A stretch of DNA of 54,741 nucleotides from Odoribacteraceae bacterium (GTDB taxonomy: Bacteria; Bacteroidota; Bacteroidia; Bacteroidales; Marinifilaceae): contig JAISNC010000012.1 of assembly GCA_031276355.1 (NCBI GenBank), positions 1-54,741 on the forward strand, read 5' to 3'. How positions within the stretch are numbered: the stretch's first letter is position 1; each line of letters begins with the position of its first letter. Below, piece after piece: positions 43,199-52,775 of this stretch. The position numbers were made by a program, and so were the translations under genes. The notes under the pieces were generated by a model. That model saw only the letters and a program-made list of their open reading frames with translations. It was not told the origin of the DNA and did no database searches.

Positions 43199-44566
43199 CT
43201 ATTCCGGGATGATGTTTTTATAGTGGGCATACGTCTCGATGATGTTGTTGACGAAGTTAAAGACTTGTTTCCCGTCGCAATACCCGTGATGCGCGAGGGC
43301 GTGCTTGTAGAGTGCCGGGTCGGATTTATTGAGGAGAAAGTAGTCGACGTTGCCTTCCCAGGTATAGGAGTCTTTGTGGTGTGCCTCGGCCAGTTTCATC
43401 GCGTCGATCACGTGCCCGGGGCCCGCGTTGTAGGCTGCCAGGATGAATTTCGTTCGTTCTTCCGGTTTGAAAGGGTAGCGCGAGAAGGTGTTTTGCAGGA
43501 ATTGCAGGTAGGCGATGCCAACGCGGATATTATCCCGCGGGGAGAGGTAGGTGGAGTACCCCAGCGTGGTGGCTGTCTGCGGCATGACTTGCATCAGGCC
43601 GACGGCCCCGAAACCGGAGATCACGTCCGGTTTGAATCTTGACTCCTGGTAAATCAACGCCGCCAGCAAGCGCCAGTCCCAGTCGATGCGTCGAGCGTGT
43701 TCTTGGATGATGGGATCGTACGGGGAGATGGTGCCGCGTTGTGACTTGAAATAGGATCTGGCGTGATGAGGACGATTAAAATAGCGGTCGTGGAGAACGG
43801 CCAGCCGGCCGTTTTTCTTGAGGCCTGCCAGCCAGTGGTTGATGTCCGAGAGCAGGAATCCGGCCTCCCGGGGACAGGCCCAGGCGACGGGGAGAGGGGC
43901 GGAGAGGGCAAGCGAATAGTCGAGGCGGGTCAGCTGTTGTTTCGCGACGCGGGCCACGTGTTCCGTGGTGATGGCTAATGGAATCTCGCCCTGTTCCACC
44001 AGGAGCAGGATATCCTCATAGGTGTGCCCTTCGCGTTCCGTGATGGAAAACGAGAGACGCAACGAGTCGCGGAGGTGCTCGAGGAGGCGTTTCCCCTCGC
44101 CGCCCGGCTGGCAGGCGATCTCCCGGCCGGCCAGTTGATGGGGGGAGTGAAGGGGAGGGGTGGTGGTGTTTTGGACAAGCACCCAGCGGGTATGGAAGAG
44201 GGGATCGGAAAAGAGGATCTCTTCCTGTCGTTGGGGGGTAACACAGAGGCTCATGGCGACGAGGTCATAGTGGTCCTCCTTGAGGCCTTGAAGCGCGGTG
44301 TCGAAGTTGGAGTCTATTTCCACGTGTAGCTTAAGGCCCATGTGGTCGGCGAAATCGTTGAGAAGTTCGTGATGAAAGCCGCGGGGCGTGCCCTCGTGGA
44401 GGTAGTAGTCGGTGGCATTGTGATAGACGCACGCGTCGATGATGCCTCTTTCCGCGATGCGTTCGTAGGGGAGGAGAGGGAGCATGATGAAGGGGGCCTG
44501 CTCGTGTTTACAGGCGATCGCGCTACATGACAGTAGCGTCATGTACAGGGCTTTCCGGGTTGTCAT
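43199..44566 (-). CDS. mltF: Membrane-bound lytic murein transglycosylase F-like lipoprotein
   Basis: A 455-residue protein from ATG 44566, which gives a lipoprotein signal (SAIAC, Cys19); the frame opens 19 codons earlier but without a credible signal. Residues about 33-270 form a periplasmic solute-binding (SBP_bac_3) domain, with GFHHELLNDFADHMGLKLHV and YDLVAMSLCVTPQR. Residues about 290-440 form an SLT domain with catalytic Glu308 in ALIYQESRF and GAVGLMQVMPQTA. MltF cleaves peptidoglycan glycan strands with formation of 1,6-anhydro-muramic acid. It follows the porin gene by 38 bases on the same strand. Confidence 0.92.
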   Translation of the reverse strand: MTTRKALYMTLLSCSAIACKHEQAPFIMLPLLPYERIAERGIIDACVYHNATDYYLHEGTPRGFHHELLNDFADHMGLKLHVEIDSNFDTALQGLKEDHYDLVAMSLCVTPQRQEEILFSDPLFHTRWVLVQNTTTPPLHSPHQLAGREIACQPGGEGKRLLEHLRDSLRLSFSITEREGHTYEDILLLVEQGEIPLAITTEHVARVAKQQLTRLDYSLALSAPLPVAWACPREAGFLLSDINHWLAGLKKNGRLAVLHDRYFNRPHHARSYFKSQRGTISPYDPIIQEHARRIDWDWRLLAALIYQESRFKPDVISGFGAVGLMQVMPQTATTLGYSTYLSPRDNIRVGIAYLQFLQNTFSRYPFKPEERTKFILAAYNAGPGHVIDAMKLAEAHHKDSYTWEGNVDYFLLNKSDPALYKHALAHHGYCDGKQVFNFVNNIIETYAHYKNIIPE

Positions 44567-44604
44567 GCGTGTCGTGTGGATGGGAAGATTTTGCGCGGTT
44601 ACGA

Positions 44605-46770
44605 TCAGTCGAAGAAGTTCCACCGGATCCCGTATTTGAGGCGGGCCGGGTTGATGGGGTAAGCGTACGCCGAGAAGTAGTTCCTGTTGGCGAAGTATTG
44701 GCTGAGGTGTTCGTATTTCACGAAGATGTCGGCCCGTTTGATGCGTAGCGCGATGAAAACGTCCACTTTCGGGTAATTCCCTGTTTTTTCCTTGCGCTGT
44801 TCGTGGAATTGCATGATGGAAGGCGCGTAAGAGCTGGCGTAGAAGGAGGTATTATAGAAGAGATCGACGCCGATCTGGAAGCCGAGGGCTTTCTTGAAGA
44901 AAATGTTCTTGTAATAGTTGTGAGAATAGAGGGAGAGCTGGGGCAGGGAGAGCACGTCCGGCTGGTTACTTACCTGGTAGTAGACGTTTTGATCGAAATA
45001 GAAGTTGCCGAGCTTGAAGGTTTGTTTTGCCCAGGCTGTCAGGACGAAGAGGGAGGCATCGTACTGGCGGGGGGTGGGGAGGGTATCGAAGTAGATATAA
45101 CCGGTAGTATTGTTCAAGTTGATGCCAAATTCGGTGCGGTGGCGGGTATGATGAAAACTGCCTTCAAGCTCGTAGGAGGCCGTTTTGTCGAAATTGTTTG
45201 CCCAGCGGTCGTGGTTGCCGAGGTAAAATTCGAGGAAAACGTTAGGAGTCGTGCGTTTGAGGGCACCCTTGATCTTGATAAAGGTGTTTCTATCCCGGCG
45301 CAGGAACTGGGTGATCTCCCCTTGCAGGGCGTAGTCGGCGATGTAGTCTCCTAATAAGCAAAGGCTTCCGGCGGCATCGAAGTGGAGAAGATCGGTGGTG
45401 TCGATGTTGAATATCCCGGCCGTGAGGTAGGCCCCGTAGTAGTTGTCGGTACCGAAATCGACGGTGGTGGAGTCCTGGTCGACCTGTTTTCGTTGCCGGT
45501 AGTTCCGTTGCTTGTAAGTTAAACCGGCATAGAGGCCCGGCAGGTAGTAATATCTGGGGTGCTCGTTGAGGATCAACTTCCCCTCGACCTCGACTGTTTT
45601 GTTCGCGTAAAGGTTTTTGTTGGACAGGCTGTCGATGTAGTGGTGGGGGAAAAAGGCGCGATCCACGGTGCTCTCTTTAAACGCGTGCTTGTTCTCTTCC
45701 ACGCGTACGGCGAGCGTGGCTTTCATGGGGTAGGTCATGGCACCCGCGTAGAGCGTGTCCGTCGAGAGGGAATCCGTGGGGGGAGGTGGGACGACGGACA
45801 GTAGCGAGTCGACCGTGCCAGGCCCGGGGTTTGTGCCGAGTAGCGAGTCAAGATTTTGAAGGGGTGAATCGGGAACAAGGTCCTCCGTGAGGAGGGTGTC
45901 GGCCCCGCGCGCGTTGAGGAGTGAATCTTTGTACGCATCCACTCTTCTTCCCTTTCCGATGTTGTATTGCACGAGGACATTGAGGTTGAAGTTCTGATAA
46001 TTGTTATTGTTATAGGCACCCTTGTCCGAACCGGTCAAGCGAGTGAGCACGTACCGCGAGTTGATGATCGTATCCCGGATTTCGGAGAACTCGGCGACGC
46101 CCCCGTTCTCGTCGAAGTGTCCCATGTTCTGGTTAATGAAGAAGGAGGCGGCCAGGCGACGGTGTTCGTAACCGGAAAAAAAGGCGAAGTTATAGGCCTT
46201 CGATTTTTGGTAGGCATAGGATCCCAGGCTGGAGATCAGGTTATAGCGGAAGCCCGCGCTCCAGTAAGGTTTGATGTTTTGCACGTGCCATACATCCAGC
46301 CAGTTTTCGGAGACGCTACTGCCCCCGCCGTTGAAGTAGTCGATGCGGGTGAAGGGGGTCGTCACGTTAAATTCGAGGGCATCCTCGGGCTTGAAGAGGT
46401 AGGCCCTGACGGTGTTCAGGGGGTAGAAGGTTTCGTTTCTCTCCCTGTGGATAAAGATATTCGACTCGTAGGGGGAGGGGTAGTTGCCGAGGTAGGTATT
46501 GGAGATAGCGCGTTTGAAGATCACGTTGTAGTTATGGATCCCGTCGGTCAGCGAGTCGAGCGGCACGACTTGCTTGTAAAGTCCGCCGTGCCTCCATTGC
46601 CAGGCGGTGCGGAAATGCGGGACAACGGGGCCTTCTTTGACCGAGGAGTCCTTCTGCACGCGGGGGCGTTCTCTCCCGAACCCTTCGTTGTTGAATGGGT
46701 CGTAATCGTTTTGCGCCCACGTGACGAACGGGAGGATGCAGTACAGTATCGTGTGGAGCATTTTTTTCAT
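44605..46770 (-). CDS. Putative porin (Porin_10 family)
   Basis: A 721-residue outer-membrane protein starting at ATG 46770 (MKKMLHTILYCILPFVTWAQ, a signal peptide); the frame opens three codons earlier with TTG. The sequence has the look of a large barrel with many Tyr/Phe strand ends, including WLDVWHVQNIKPYWSAGFRY, YYLPGLYAGLTYKQRNYRQR and the C-terminal INPARLKYGIRWNFFD. Architecture and wording of motifs match the Bacteroidota putative porin family (PF14121). A low-complexity Asp/Ser/Pro insert (about 270-330) is probably an external loop. Substrate unknown. The promoter would overlap that of the divergent glnS. Confidence 0.82.
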   Translation of the reverse strand: MKKMLHTILYCILPFVTWAQNDYDPFNNEGFGRERPRVQKDSSVKEGPVVPHFRTAWQWRHGGLYKQVVPLDSLTDGIHNYNVIFKRAISNTYLGNYPSPYESNIFIHRERNETFYPLNTVRAYLFKPEDALEFNVTTPFTRIDYFNGGGSSVSENWLDVWHVQNIKPYWSAGFRYNLISSLGSYAYQKSKAYNFAFFSGYEHRRLAASFFINQNMGHFDENGGVAEFSEIRDTIINSRYVLTRLTGSDKGAYNNNNYQNFNLNVLVQYNIGKGRRVDAYKDSLLNARGADTLLTEDLVPDSPLQNLDSLLGTNPGPGTVDSLLSVVPPPPTDSLSTDTLYAGAMTYPMKATLAVRVEENKHAFKESTVDRAFFPHHYIDSLSNKNLYANKTVEVEGKLILNEHPRYYYLPGLYAGLTYKQRNYRQRKQVDQDSTTVDFGTDNYYGAYLTAGIFNIDTTDLLHFDAAGSLCLLGDYIADYALQGEITQFLRRDRNTFIKIKGALKRTTPNVFLEFYLGNHDRWANNFDKTASYELEGSFHHTRHRTEFGINLNNTTGYIYFDTLPTPRQYDASLFVLTAWAKQTFKLGNFYFDQNVYYQVSNQPDVLSLPQLSLYSHNYYKNIFFKKALGFQIGVDLFYNTSFYASSYAPSIMQFHEQRKEKTGNYPKVDVFIALRIKRADIFVKYEHLSQYFANRNYFSAYAYPINPARLKYGIRWNFFD

Positions 46771-46791
46771 CGCGTGCAAATATCGGAAACT

Positions 46792-46821
46792 TTTGAAACT
46801 CTCGCAAATTAATTACTTTCG
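46792..46821 (+). promoter_or_regulatory. glnS: Putative glnS promoter
   Basis: TTTG (46792-46795), 18-bp spacer, TACTTTCG (46814-46821). ATG 46849 is 27 bp on. The same DNA on the other strand shows TTTG-N20-GATATTTG (46808-46777), a possible porin promoter that would leave almost no leader. Confidence 0.55.
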
Positions 46822-46848
46822 CGTTACCGTATTAATAGAACCTTTAGC

Positions 46849-48555
46849 ATGGATAGTAAACACAGCGAGGCTGAAGAGCCTGAAGTAAAATCGTTGAATT
46901 TCATAGAGCAGATTATCGAGGAGGAGCTTGCCGCCGGCAAGAATGACGGGAGGGTGTTGACGCGCTTTCCCCCGGAACCGAACGGCTACCTGCACATCGG
47001 GCACGCCACCTCGATCTGCCTGAATTTCGGCCTGGCCGCCAAGTATAACGGGAAGTGTAACCTGCGCTTCGATGACACGAATCCCTCGAAGGAGGATCCC
47101 GAGTATATCGACTCGATTCTCGCCGACGTGCGGTGGTTGGGATTCCAGTGGGACGGCGAGGTGCGTTACGCTTCCGACTATTTCCAGCAGTTGTACGACT
47201 GGGCCGAGCAGATGATCCTGGCCGGGAAGGCGTACGTGGATGACCAGCCGGCCGAGGTGATTAGCGCCCAGCGCGGGACACCCACCGAGCCGGGCGTTGA
47301 AAGCCCGTACAGGGGACGGGATGCCGCGGAGAACCTGGATCTCTTCCGCCGGATGAAAAACGGGGAGTTCCCCGCCGGGTCGCGGGTGTTGCGGGCGAAA
47401 ATTGACATGACCTCTTCCAACATGCTGTTGCGCGATCCGATCATGTACCGGATCATGCACGTGGCGCATTACCGCACCGGGGATCAGTGGTGCATCTACC
47501 CGATGTATGATTACACGCACGGGCAGAGTGATTATCTCGAGGGGATCACGCACTCGATCTGCACGCTGGAGTTCGAGGTGCATCGCCCGCTGTATAACTG
47601 GTTCCTGGATCAGCTGGTGGACACGGTGTATCGCCCGCGCCAGATCGAGTTTGCCCGGCGCAACTTGAGCTATACCGTGATGAGCAAGCGGATGTTGCTG
47701 GAGCTCGTGCAAAAGGGGTACGTGGACGGCTGGGATGACCCGCGGATGCCGACCATCTCCGGCCTGCGCCGGGCCGGTTACACGCCCGAGTCGATCCGGC
47801 TTTTCGCCGAGAAGGTGGGGGTAGCCCGCCGGGAGATCGTGGTGGACATGTCGCTGCTGGAGTTTTGTGCGCGGGAACACTTGAACAAGATCGCCCCGCG
47901 GGTGATGGCCGTGCTCGACCCGGTGCGGGTCGTGCTCGAGAATTATCCCGGGGATCACACCGAGTGGGTGGAGGTGGAGAATAACCCGGAGGATGCCTCT
48001 GCCGGCACGCGGTTGCTCCCCTTCTCGCGCGAGTTGTTTATCGAGCGGGAGGATTTCATGGAGGAGGCACCGAAAAAGTTCTTCCGGATGACGATCGGGA
48101 ACGAGGTGCGGTTGAAGGGGGCCTATATCGTGAAGTGCGAGCGGGTGGAGAAGGACGCGGAGGGGCGCGTGCAGACGCTTTTCTGCACGTACGACGCGGG
48201 GACGCGTAGCGGCGACGGGCCGGATAGCGGCCGGAAAGTGAAGGGGACGCTGCACTGGGTGTCGGCGAAGGCCGCGATCGAGGCGGAGGTGCGCTTGTAC
48301 GACCGTCTCTTCAAGGACGAGGATCCGGCCGGTCACAAGGACGCGGATTTCAAAACGTTTTTGAACGAGCACTCGCTGCGGGTGTTGAAACATTGCAAGC
48401 TGGAGCCCGGGTTGCACGCGGCCCGGCCCGGTGACCGTTTCCAGTTCCAGCGGTTGGGGTATTTTTGCGTGGATAAGTCCTCCACTCCCGACGGGTTGAT
48501 TTTCAACCGGACGGTGGGCTTGAAGGATACCTGGAGTAAACAAAACGCACGATAA
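46849..48555 (+). CDS. glnS: Glutaminyl-tRNA synthetase
   Basis: A 568-residue class I aminoacyl-tRNA synthetase. The HIGH motif is in [15 protein letters not shown] (49-52) and the KMSKS counterpart is VMSKR (about 277-281). The GlnRS-specific [16 protein letters not shown] and [20 protein letters not shown] are clear, and two C-terminal beta-barrel anticodon-binding domains follow. Presence of GlnRS means Gln-tRNA(Gln) is made directly here. It leads a run of eight closely spaced plus-strand genes. Confidence 0.97.
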   Translation: MDSKHSEAEEPEVKSLNFIEQIIEEELAAGKNDGRVLTRFPPEPNGYLHIGHATSICLNFGLAAKYNGKCNLRFDDTNPSKEDPEYIDSILADVRWLGFQWDGEVRYASDYFQQLYDWAEQMILAGKAYVDDQPAEVISAQRGTPTEPGVESPYRGRDAAENLDLFRRMKNGEFPAGSRVLRAKIDMTSSNMLLRDPIMYRIMHVAHYRTGDQWCIYPMYDYTHGQSDYLEGITHSICTLEFEVHRPLYNWFLDQLVDTVYRPRQIEFARRNLSYTVMSKRMLLELVQKGYVDGWDDPRMPTISGLRRAGYTPESIRLFAEKVGVARREIVVDMSLLEFCAREHLNKIAPRVMAVLDPVRVVLENYPGDHTEWVEVENNPEDASAGTRLLPFSRELFIEREDFMEEAPKKFFRMTIGNEVRLKGAYIVKCERVEKDAEGRVQTLFCTYDAGTRSGDGPDSGRKVKGTLHWVSAKAAIEAEVRLYDRLFKDEDPAGHKDADFKTFLNEHSLRVLKHCKLEPGLHAARPGDRFQFQRLGYFCVDKSSTPDGLIFNRTVGLKDTWSKQNAR

Positions 48556-48559
48556 TAAC

Positions 48560-49426
48560 ATGAAGAGAGCGGCTATTTTTTCGGAAGCACGATCGTACGT
48601 GCTGATCACGTTCGGGCTGGTGATATACGCTTTTGGCGTGACGGCCTTCTTGGTGCCACACAAGATCGTGGGCGGCGGCGTGACGGGTATCAGCACGATC
48701 ATCTATTTTCTTACCCACGAGACGATTCCCGTGGGGATCTCTTACCTCGTGATCAACGCGTTGCTGGTGGGGATCGCGATCAAGATCCTGGGGCCGAAGT
48801 TCGGTATCAAGACGATCTACGCGGTTTTCATCAACTCGGCCCTGTTGAGCCTTTTCCAGGCGCATATTCACGAGCCGTTGCTGGATGACCGGTTTATGAG
48901 CACGATCATCGCCGGCATCTTGTGTGGTGCCGGGGTGGGCGTCTCCCTGGCCAACGGGGGAAGCACGGCGGGAACGGACATTGTCGCGATGATCATCAAC
49001 AAGTACCGGAATATCAGCCCGGGCAAGGTGATCATGTACCTGGACGTGATTATCATCGGGAGCAGTTTCCTGATCTCCTGGAAATTCCAGGATCTCATCT
49101 ACGGGTACGTGCAGATGGGTGTCCTCTCGTACACGATCGACATGGTGTTTACCGGGCGGATGCAGTCGGTGCAGTTTTTTATCTTCTCGGAGAAGTATGA
49201 CCGGGTGGCGGACGCTATCACGCGTGACTTGCATCGCGGCGTGACCGTGCTGGATTGCCAGGGGTGGTACACGGGAGCGGCGCGGAAGATGCTGCTGGTG
49301 GTGGCCCGCAAGAGCGAGATGCAAGGTATCATGCGGGTGACCAAGCTGGTGGATCCCGACGCGTTCCTGACGATGAACACGGTGATGGGCGTTTACGGGA
49401 AAGGATTCGACACGTTACGAACGTAA
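48560..49426 (+). CDS. YitT family membrane protein (DUF2179 C-terminal domain)
   Basis: A 288-residue inner-membrane protein with about five N-terminal hydrophobic segments (to about 185) and a cytoplasmic DUF2179 domain. The motif VPHKIVGGGVTGISTIIYFL and the later SLANGGSTAGTDIVAMIINK are typical of YitT proteins, and the C-terminal domain has RGVTVLDCQGWYTG and a VDPDAFLTMNTVMGVYGKGF end. Function is unknown in most organisms. It begins 4 bases after glnS. Confidence 0.9.
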   Translation: MKRAAIFSEARSYVLITFGLVIYAFGVTAFLVPHKIVGGGVTGISTIIYFLTHETIPVGISYLVINALLVGIAIKILGPKFGIKTIYAVFINSALLSLFQAHIHEPLLDDRFMSTIIAGILCGAGVGVSLANGGSTAGTDIVAMIINKYRNISPGKVIMYLDVIIIGSSFLISWKFQDLIYGYVQMGVLSYTIDMVFTGRMQSVQFFIFSEKYDRVADAITRDLHRGVTVLDCQGWYTGAARKMLLVVARKSEMQGIMRVTKLVDPDAFLTMNTVMGVYGKGFDTLRT

Positions 49427-49439
49427 AAGAACGGGGAGT

Positions 49440-50078
49440 ATGGAGATCAAGATTTTTGTATTTAATCCCATAGAGGAGAACACGGTGGTGTTGTACGACG
49501 AGACGGGAGAGGCCGCCGTGGTGGATTGTGGCTGTATCTCGGAGAGGGAACGGGGCGCGCTCCGGCGTTTCTTGTCGGAAAACCGCCTGACGCCGGTCGT
49601 GTTGTTGAACACGCACCTGCACATCGATCATATTTTCGGGAACGCTTTTATGCTGGAAGAGTACGGGCTGTCGGCGAAGGCCCACCGGGCGGACGAGGGC
49701 TGGGTGACGGATGCCGTGGCGTGTGCCGCCCGCATGGGCATCAGGGGGATCACCCCGCCGCCGCCGTTAGGCGATTACCTCGACGAGGGCGAGCCGGTGC
49801 GTTTCGGTCATTCGGAACTGCTTCCTATACACGTGCCGGGCCACTCGGCCGGTAGCCTGTGTTATTACAGCGAGCGGGACAAGTTGTTGCTCTCCGGCGA
49901 CGTGCTGTTCGAGGGGTGTATCGGTCGATCCGACCTGCCGGGCGGGAACATGGAACAACTCGTGCGGGGGATACGAGAGAAGTTGCTCGTCCTGCCGGGA
50001 GATGTCCGGGTGATCCCGGGCCACGGGGGGATGACCACGATCGAGCGAGAGAGATGCGCTAATCCCTATTTGCAATGA
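49440..50078 (+). CDS. MBL-fold metallo-hydrolase
   Basis: A 212-residue metallo-beta-lactamase-fold protein of the glyoxalase II-like class. The dinuclear metal site is complete: His59-x-His61-x-Asp63-His64 (THLHIDH), the third His in HVPGHSAGSLCYY, the bridging Asp in LLSGDVLFEG, and the last His in VIPGHGGMTT. Probable substrates are thioesters or glutathione-like conjugates, but this class is broad. It overlaps the next start by 4 bases (ATGA), suggesting coupling with the nucleosidase. Confidence 0.9.
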   Translation: MEIKIFVFNPIEENTVVLYDETGEAAVVDCGCISERERGALRRFLSENRLTPVVLLNTHLHIDHIFGNAFMLEEYGLSAKAHRADEGWVTDAVACAARMGIRGITPPPPLGDYLDEGEPVRFGHSELLPIHVPGHSAGSLCYYSERDKLLLSGDVLFEGCIGRSDLPGGNMEQLVRGIREKLLVLPGDVRVIPGHGGMTTIERERCANPYLQ

Positions 50079-50773
50079 GACGGGTAGGCGTGATCGTGGC
50101 CATGCGCGAGGAGTACGAGATGGCGCGGGCCGTGCTGGAGTGTCGCGAGGAGCGTCTCGTGAACGGGATGCTCTTCGTGGAGGGATCCGTCGAGGGGGTA
50201 GAGCTGGTGCTCGTGCAGTGCGGCATCGGCAAAGTCTGCTCGACGATCGGGGCGGTAGAGATGATCCGGGGCTACGCGCCGGGGCTGATCATCAACACGG
50301 GCGTCGCCGGGAGTATCGACGCGTCGTTGCGCGTGATGGATGTCGTGGTAGGCGACGAGGTGGTGTACCACGATGTCTGGTGTGGCGAGGGGAACGAGCG
50401 GGGGCAGGTGCAGGGATTTCCCGCCCGCTTTCCATCCGACAGGGAGTTGTACCGCGTGGCGCTCTCGATCATCCCGGGCGAAGGCCAGGTGCGTGGTGGG
50501 TTAATATGTAGCGGCGACCGCTTCATCACCGGGCAAGAGGAGCTGGCCGAGATCAAGGGCCACTTCCCGGAAGGGCTGGCCGTCGACATGGAGTCGGGGT
50601 CGCTGGCCCAAACCTGTTACTCGTACGGCGTGCCCTTTTTGAGCTATCGCCTGATCAGCGACACGCCCGGCGTGGAGGGGCACGCCCGTCAATTCCGGGA
50701 TTTCTGGGAGCACGCTCCCGCCCGGTCGTTCGAGATATTGCGCGCGCTCGTCCGGCGCGTGGCCGAGAGATAA
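50075..50773 (+). CDS. mtnN: 5'-methylthioadenosine/S-adenosylhomocysteine nucleosidase
   Basis: A 232-residue enzyme hydrolysing S-adenosylhomocysteine (to S-ribosylhomocysteine) and methylthioadenosine. It has the catalytic Glu12 in VAMREEYEM, the conserved INTGVAGSID, VVGDEVVYHD, the ribose-binding VDMESGSLAQ and the catalytic Asp in ISDTPG. It directly precedes luxS, the next enzyme of the pathway, and the two are cotranscribed (16-base gap). Together they remove the methylation by-product SAH and regenerate homocysteine. Confidence 0.94.
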   Translation: MRRVGVIVAMREEYEMARAVLECREERLVNGMLFVEGSVEGVELVLVQCGIGKVCSTIGAVEMIRGYAPGLIINTGVAGSIDASLRVMDVVVGDEVVYHDVWCGEGNERGQVQGFPARFPSDRELYRVALSIIPGEGQVRGGLICSGDRFITGQEELAEIKGHFPEGLAVDMESGSLAQTCYSYGVPFLSYRLISDTPGVEGHARQFRDFWEHAPARSFEILRALVRRVAER

Positions 50774-50789
50774 ATCAAACCAAGATAAC

Positions 50790-51269
50790 ATGAAAAAGAT
50801 ACCCAGTTTCACGATCGATCACCTGCGCCTGTCGCGCGGCGTTTACGTCTCCCGCAAGGACCGGGTGGGGGCGGAGGTGATCACCACCTTTGATATACGC
50901 ATGAAAGAACCCAACCGGGAACCCGTGTTGGGGCAAAGCGAGTTGCACACGATCGAGCATTTGGCCGCCACCTACCTGCGCGATCATCCCGCCTGGGGCG
51001 AGCGAATTATCTTCTGGGGGCCGATGGGTTGTTGCACGGGGAACTACTTCCTGGTGAGGGGGGATCTCCTCCCCGATGACATCGTGCCGTTGATGCAGGA
51101 GACCTTCCGCTTTATCCGGGATTTCGACGGGGAGATACCGGGAGCGGCGGCCAGCGACTGCGGCAATTACTTGCTGCATAACCTGCCGATGGCCCGCCTG
51201 GAGGCGGGGAAGTACCTCTCCGAGGTGCTGGAGCGGCTGGAGGAGAAGAATAAAACGTACCCGGCTTGA
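50790..51269 (+). CDS. luxS: S-ribosylhomocysteine lyase (LuxS)
   Basis: A 159-residue metalloenzyme splitting S-ribosylhomocysteine into homocysteine and DPD, the precursor of AI-2. Metal ligands are His53 and His57 in SELHTIEHLAA (with catalytic Glu56) and Cys124 in ASDCGNYLL; the catalytic Cys is in GPMGCCTGNY (81/82). The length is typical. Located between mtnN and a zinc-type transporter. Whether AI-2 is used as a signal or is only a by-product cannot be told; no LuxP/LsrB-type receptor is nearby. Confidence 0.97.
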   Translation: MKKIPSFTIDHLRLSRGVYVSRKDRVGAEVITTFDIRMKEPNREPVLGQSELHTIEHLAATYLRDHPAWGERIIFWGPMGCCTGNYFLVRGDLLPDDIVPLMQETFRFIRDFDGEIPGAAASDCGNYLLHNLPMARLEAGKYLSEVLERLEEKNKTYPA

Positions 51270-51271
51270 CC

Positions 51272-52129
51272 ATGATTAGACTCATCGCGGCCTCCCTGTT
51301 TTGCGCCTGTTTCGCGTGTCACTCCTGTCGCCCGGCGGGGGAGCGAGAGCGGAGCGTGAGCGTGAGCATATTGCCGCAACGCTACTTCGTGGAGCGCGTC
51401 GCGGGCGACTTCGTGAAGGTGAACGTGATGATCCCGCCGGGCGCTAACCCGGCGGCGTGTGACTTGACCCCGGGGCAGTTGAAGAACTTGTACAACAGTT
51501 CGATCTACTTCGCGGTGGGCTACCTCCCCTTCGAGGTGACCCACCTCTACCCCCTGCTGGAGGAGATGAAGGGGATCGTGCTGGTGAATCACTCGGAGGG
51601 CGAGGCGTTGTTGGAAGGCGAGGCCGGGGGGGGGCACGATCACCTCGTGGATCCGCACATCTGGATGTCGCCAGCGCGGGCCAAACGGATGGCCGCGACC
51701 GTCGCGCGGGTGCTCGGCGAGAGGTTCCCCGCGCGAAAAGAGCTTTTTGCCCGGAATCTCGAGCAACTGAACGTGGAGATCGACAGCATCGACGGGGTGG
51801 CGCGCCGCGTGACATCGGGAAAGAAGAACAAGCTTTTCCTGATCTATCACCCGGCGCTCACCTACTTCGCCGCCGATTACGGGATGCGGCAGGTGGCCAT
51901 CGAGCACGAGGGGAAAGAGCCTTCCCCCGTTCACCTGAAGGCGATCGTCGACACGTGCCGTTCGCGGGGCATCAAGACCGTTTTCATTCAAAACCAGTTC
52001 GACGAGCAGAACGCCCGGGCCGTCGCCGGGGAGATCGGCGGGCGGGTGATAGCCATCGACCCGCTGAACCCGGACTGGAAAGGGGAGATGCGCTCGTTGC
52101 TATCCATCATCGAGCATCAAATGGAGTAG
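51272..52129 (+). CDS. Zinc-type metal ABC transporter substrate-binding lipoprotein (ZnuA/TroA family)
   Basis: A 285-residue lipoprotein from ATG 51272; an upstream TTG at 51266 overlaps the luxS stop and is less likely. The signal peptide has Cys16 and Cys19 as candidate lipidation sites. The cluster A-I fold is indicated by VSVSILPQRYFVERVAGDFV, GANPAACDLTPGQLKNL, the His-containing GGGHDHLVDPHIWMSPARAK, FLIYHPALTYFAADYGM and VFIQNQFDEQNARAVAGEIG. The short HDH stretch is more like zinc than manganese binders, but the metal is inferred. It begins 2 bases past luxS. Confidence 0.87.
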   Translation: MIRLIAASLFCACFACHSCRPAGERERSVSVSILPQRYFVERVAGDFVKVNVMIPPGANPAACDLTPGQLKNLYNSSIYFAVGYLPFEVTHLYPLLEEMKGIVLVNHSEGEALLEGEAGGGHDHLVDPHIWMSPARAKRMAATVARVLGERFPARKELFARNLEQLNVEIDSIDGVARRVTSGKKNKLFLIYHPALTYFAADYGMRQVAIEHEGKEPSPVHLKAIVDTCRSRGIKTVFIQNQFDEQNARAVAGEIGGRVIAIDPLNPDWKGEMRSLLSIIEHQME

Positions 52130-52130
52130 C

Positions 52131-52772
52131 ATGGAGACGATCCTGGAGTTGCGGGGAGTGGATGCCGGGTATGACCGGCACCTCGTCTTGCGGGGAGTTC
52201 ACTTTACCCTCCGGGAGGGCGACTTCGTCGGTGTCATCGGCCCCAACGGCGGGGGAAAAACCACCCTCTTGAAGGTGATCCTCGGCCTGCTCCCGCCGCG
52301 GGCGGGGGAGGTCATCTACCGTTTCCCCGCGCGGTCGCTGTTCGGCTACCTGCCGCAGAACAGCCGGTTCGATGCCCGCTTCCCGATCAGCGTGGAGGAG
52401 GTCGTGCTGTCGGGCCTGCTGTCGGAAAAGGGGATTTACAAGCGCTACACCCGCGCCGACCGGGCGCGGGCGCGGGAGATGCTGGAGGCGTACGGGATGG
52501 CATCGTGTCGCGACCGGGCCATCGGGGAACTTTCCGGGGGCCAGGTGCAGCGCGTCTTCCTCTGCCGCGCGCTCGTCTCCTCCCCGCGGGTGTTGATTCT
52601 GGATGAACCGGCCACGTACGTCGACAACCGGTTCGAACAGGCCTTCTACTCCCTGCTGGGGGAGCTGAACCGGCGGATGAGCATCGTGATGGTCTCTCAC
52701 GACCTGGCGACGGTGCGGGCGCTGGCGAAAAGCGTGATCAGCGTGAGCGAGGGTCAATGTAAAAAAGAGTGA
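52131..52772 (+). CDS. ABC transporter ATP-binding protein (ZnuC-like)
   Basis: A 213-residue ATPase. Walker A is GPNGGGKTT (37-45), the Q-loop follows in LPQNSRFDARFP, the signature is LSGGQVQRVFLCRAL, Walker B is RVLILDEPATYVD and the switch His is in VMVSHDLATV. It lies 1 base after the substrate-binding lipoprotein and 3 bases before the permease, so it energises metal import. Confidence 0.92.
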   Translation: METILELRGVDAGYDRHLVLRGVHFTLREGDFVGVIGPNGGGKTTLLKVILGLLPPRAGEVIYRFPARSLFGYLPQNSRFDARFPISVEEVVLSGLLSEKGIYKRYTRADRARAREMLEAYGMASCRDRAIGELSGGQVQRVFLCRALVSSPRVLILDEPATYVDNRFEQAFYSLLGELNRRMSIVMVSHDLATVRALAKSVISVSEGQCKKE

Positions 52773-52775
52773 GAG

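Noticed and set aside
46813-48702. Long minus-strand frame (629 codons) opposite glnS
   Set aside because: Antisense shadow of glutaminyl-tRNA synthetase, His/Arg/Pro-rich with no recognisable fold; it also crosses into the next gene.
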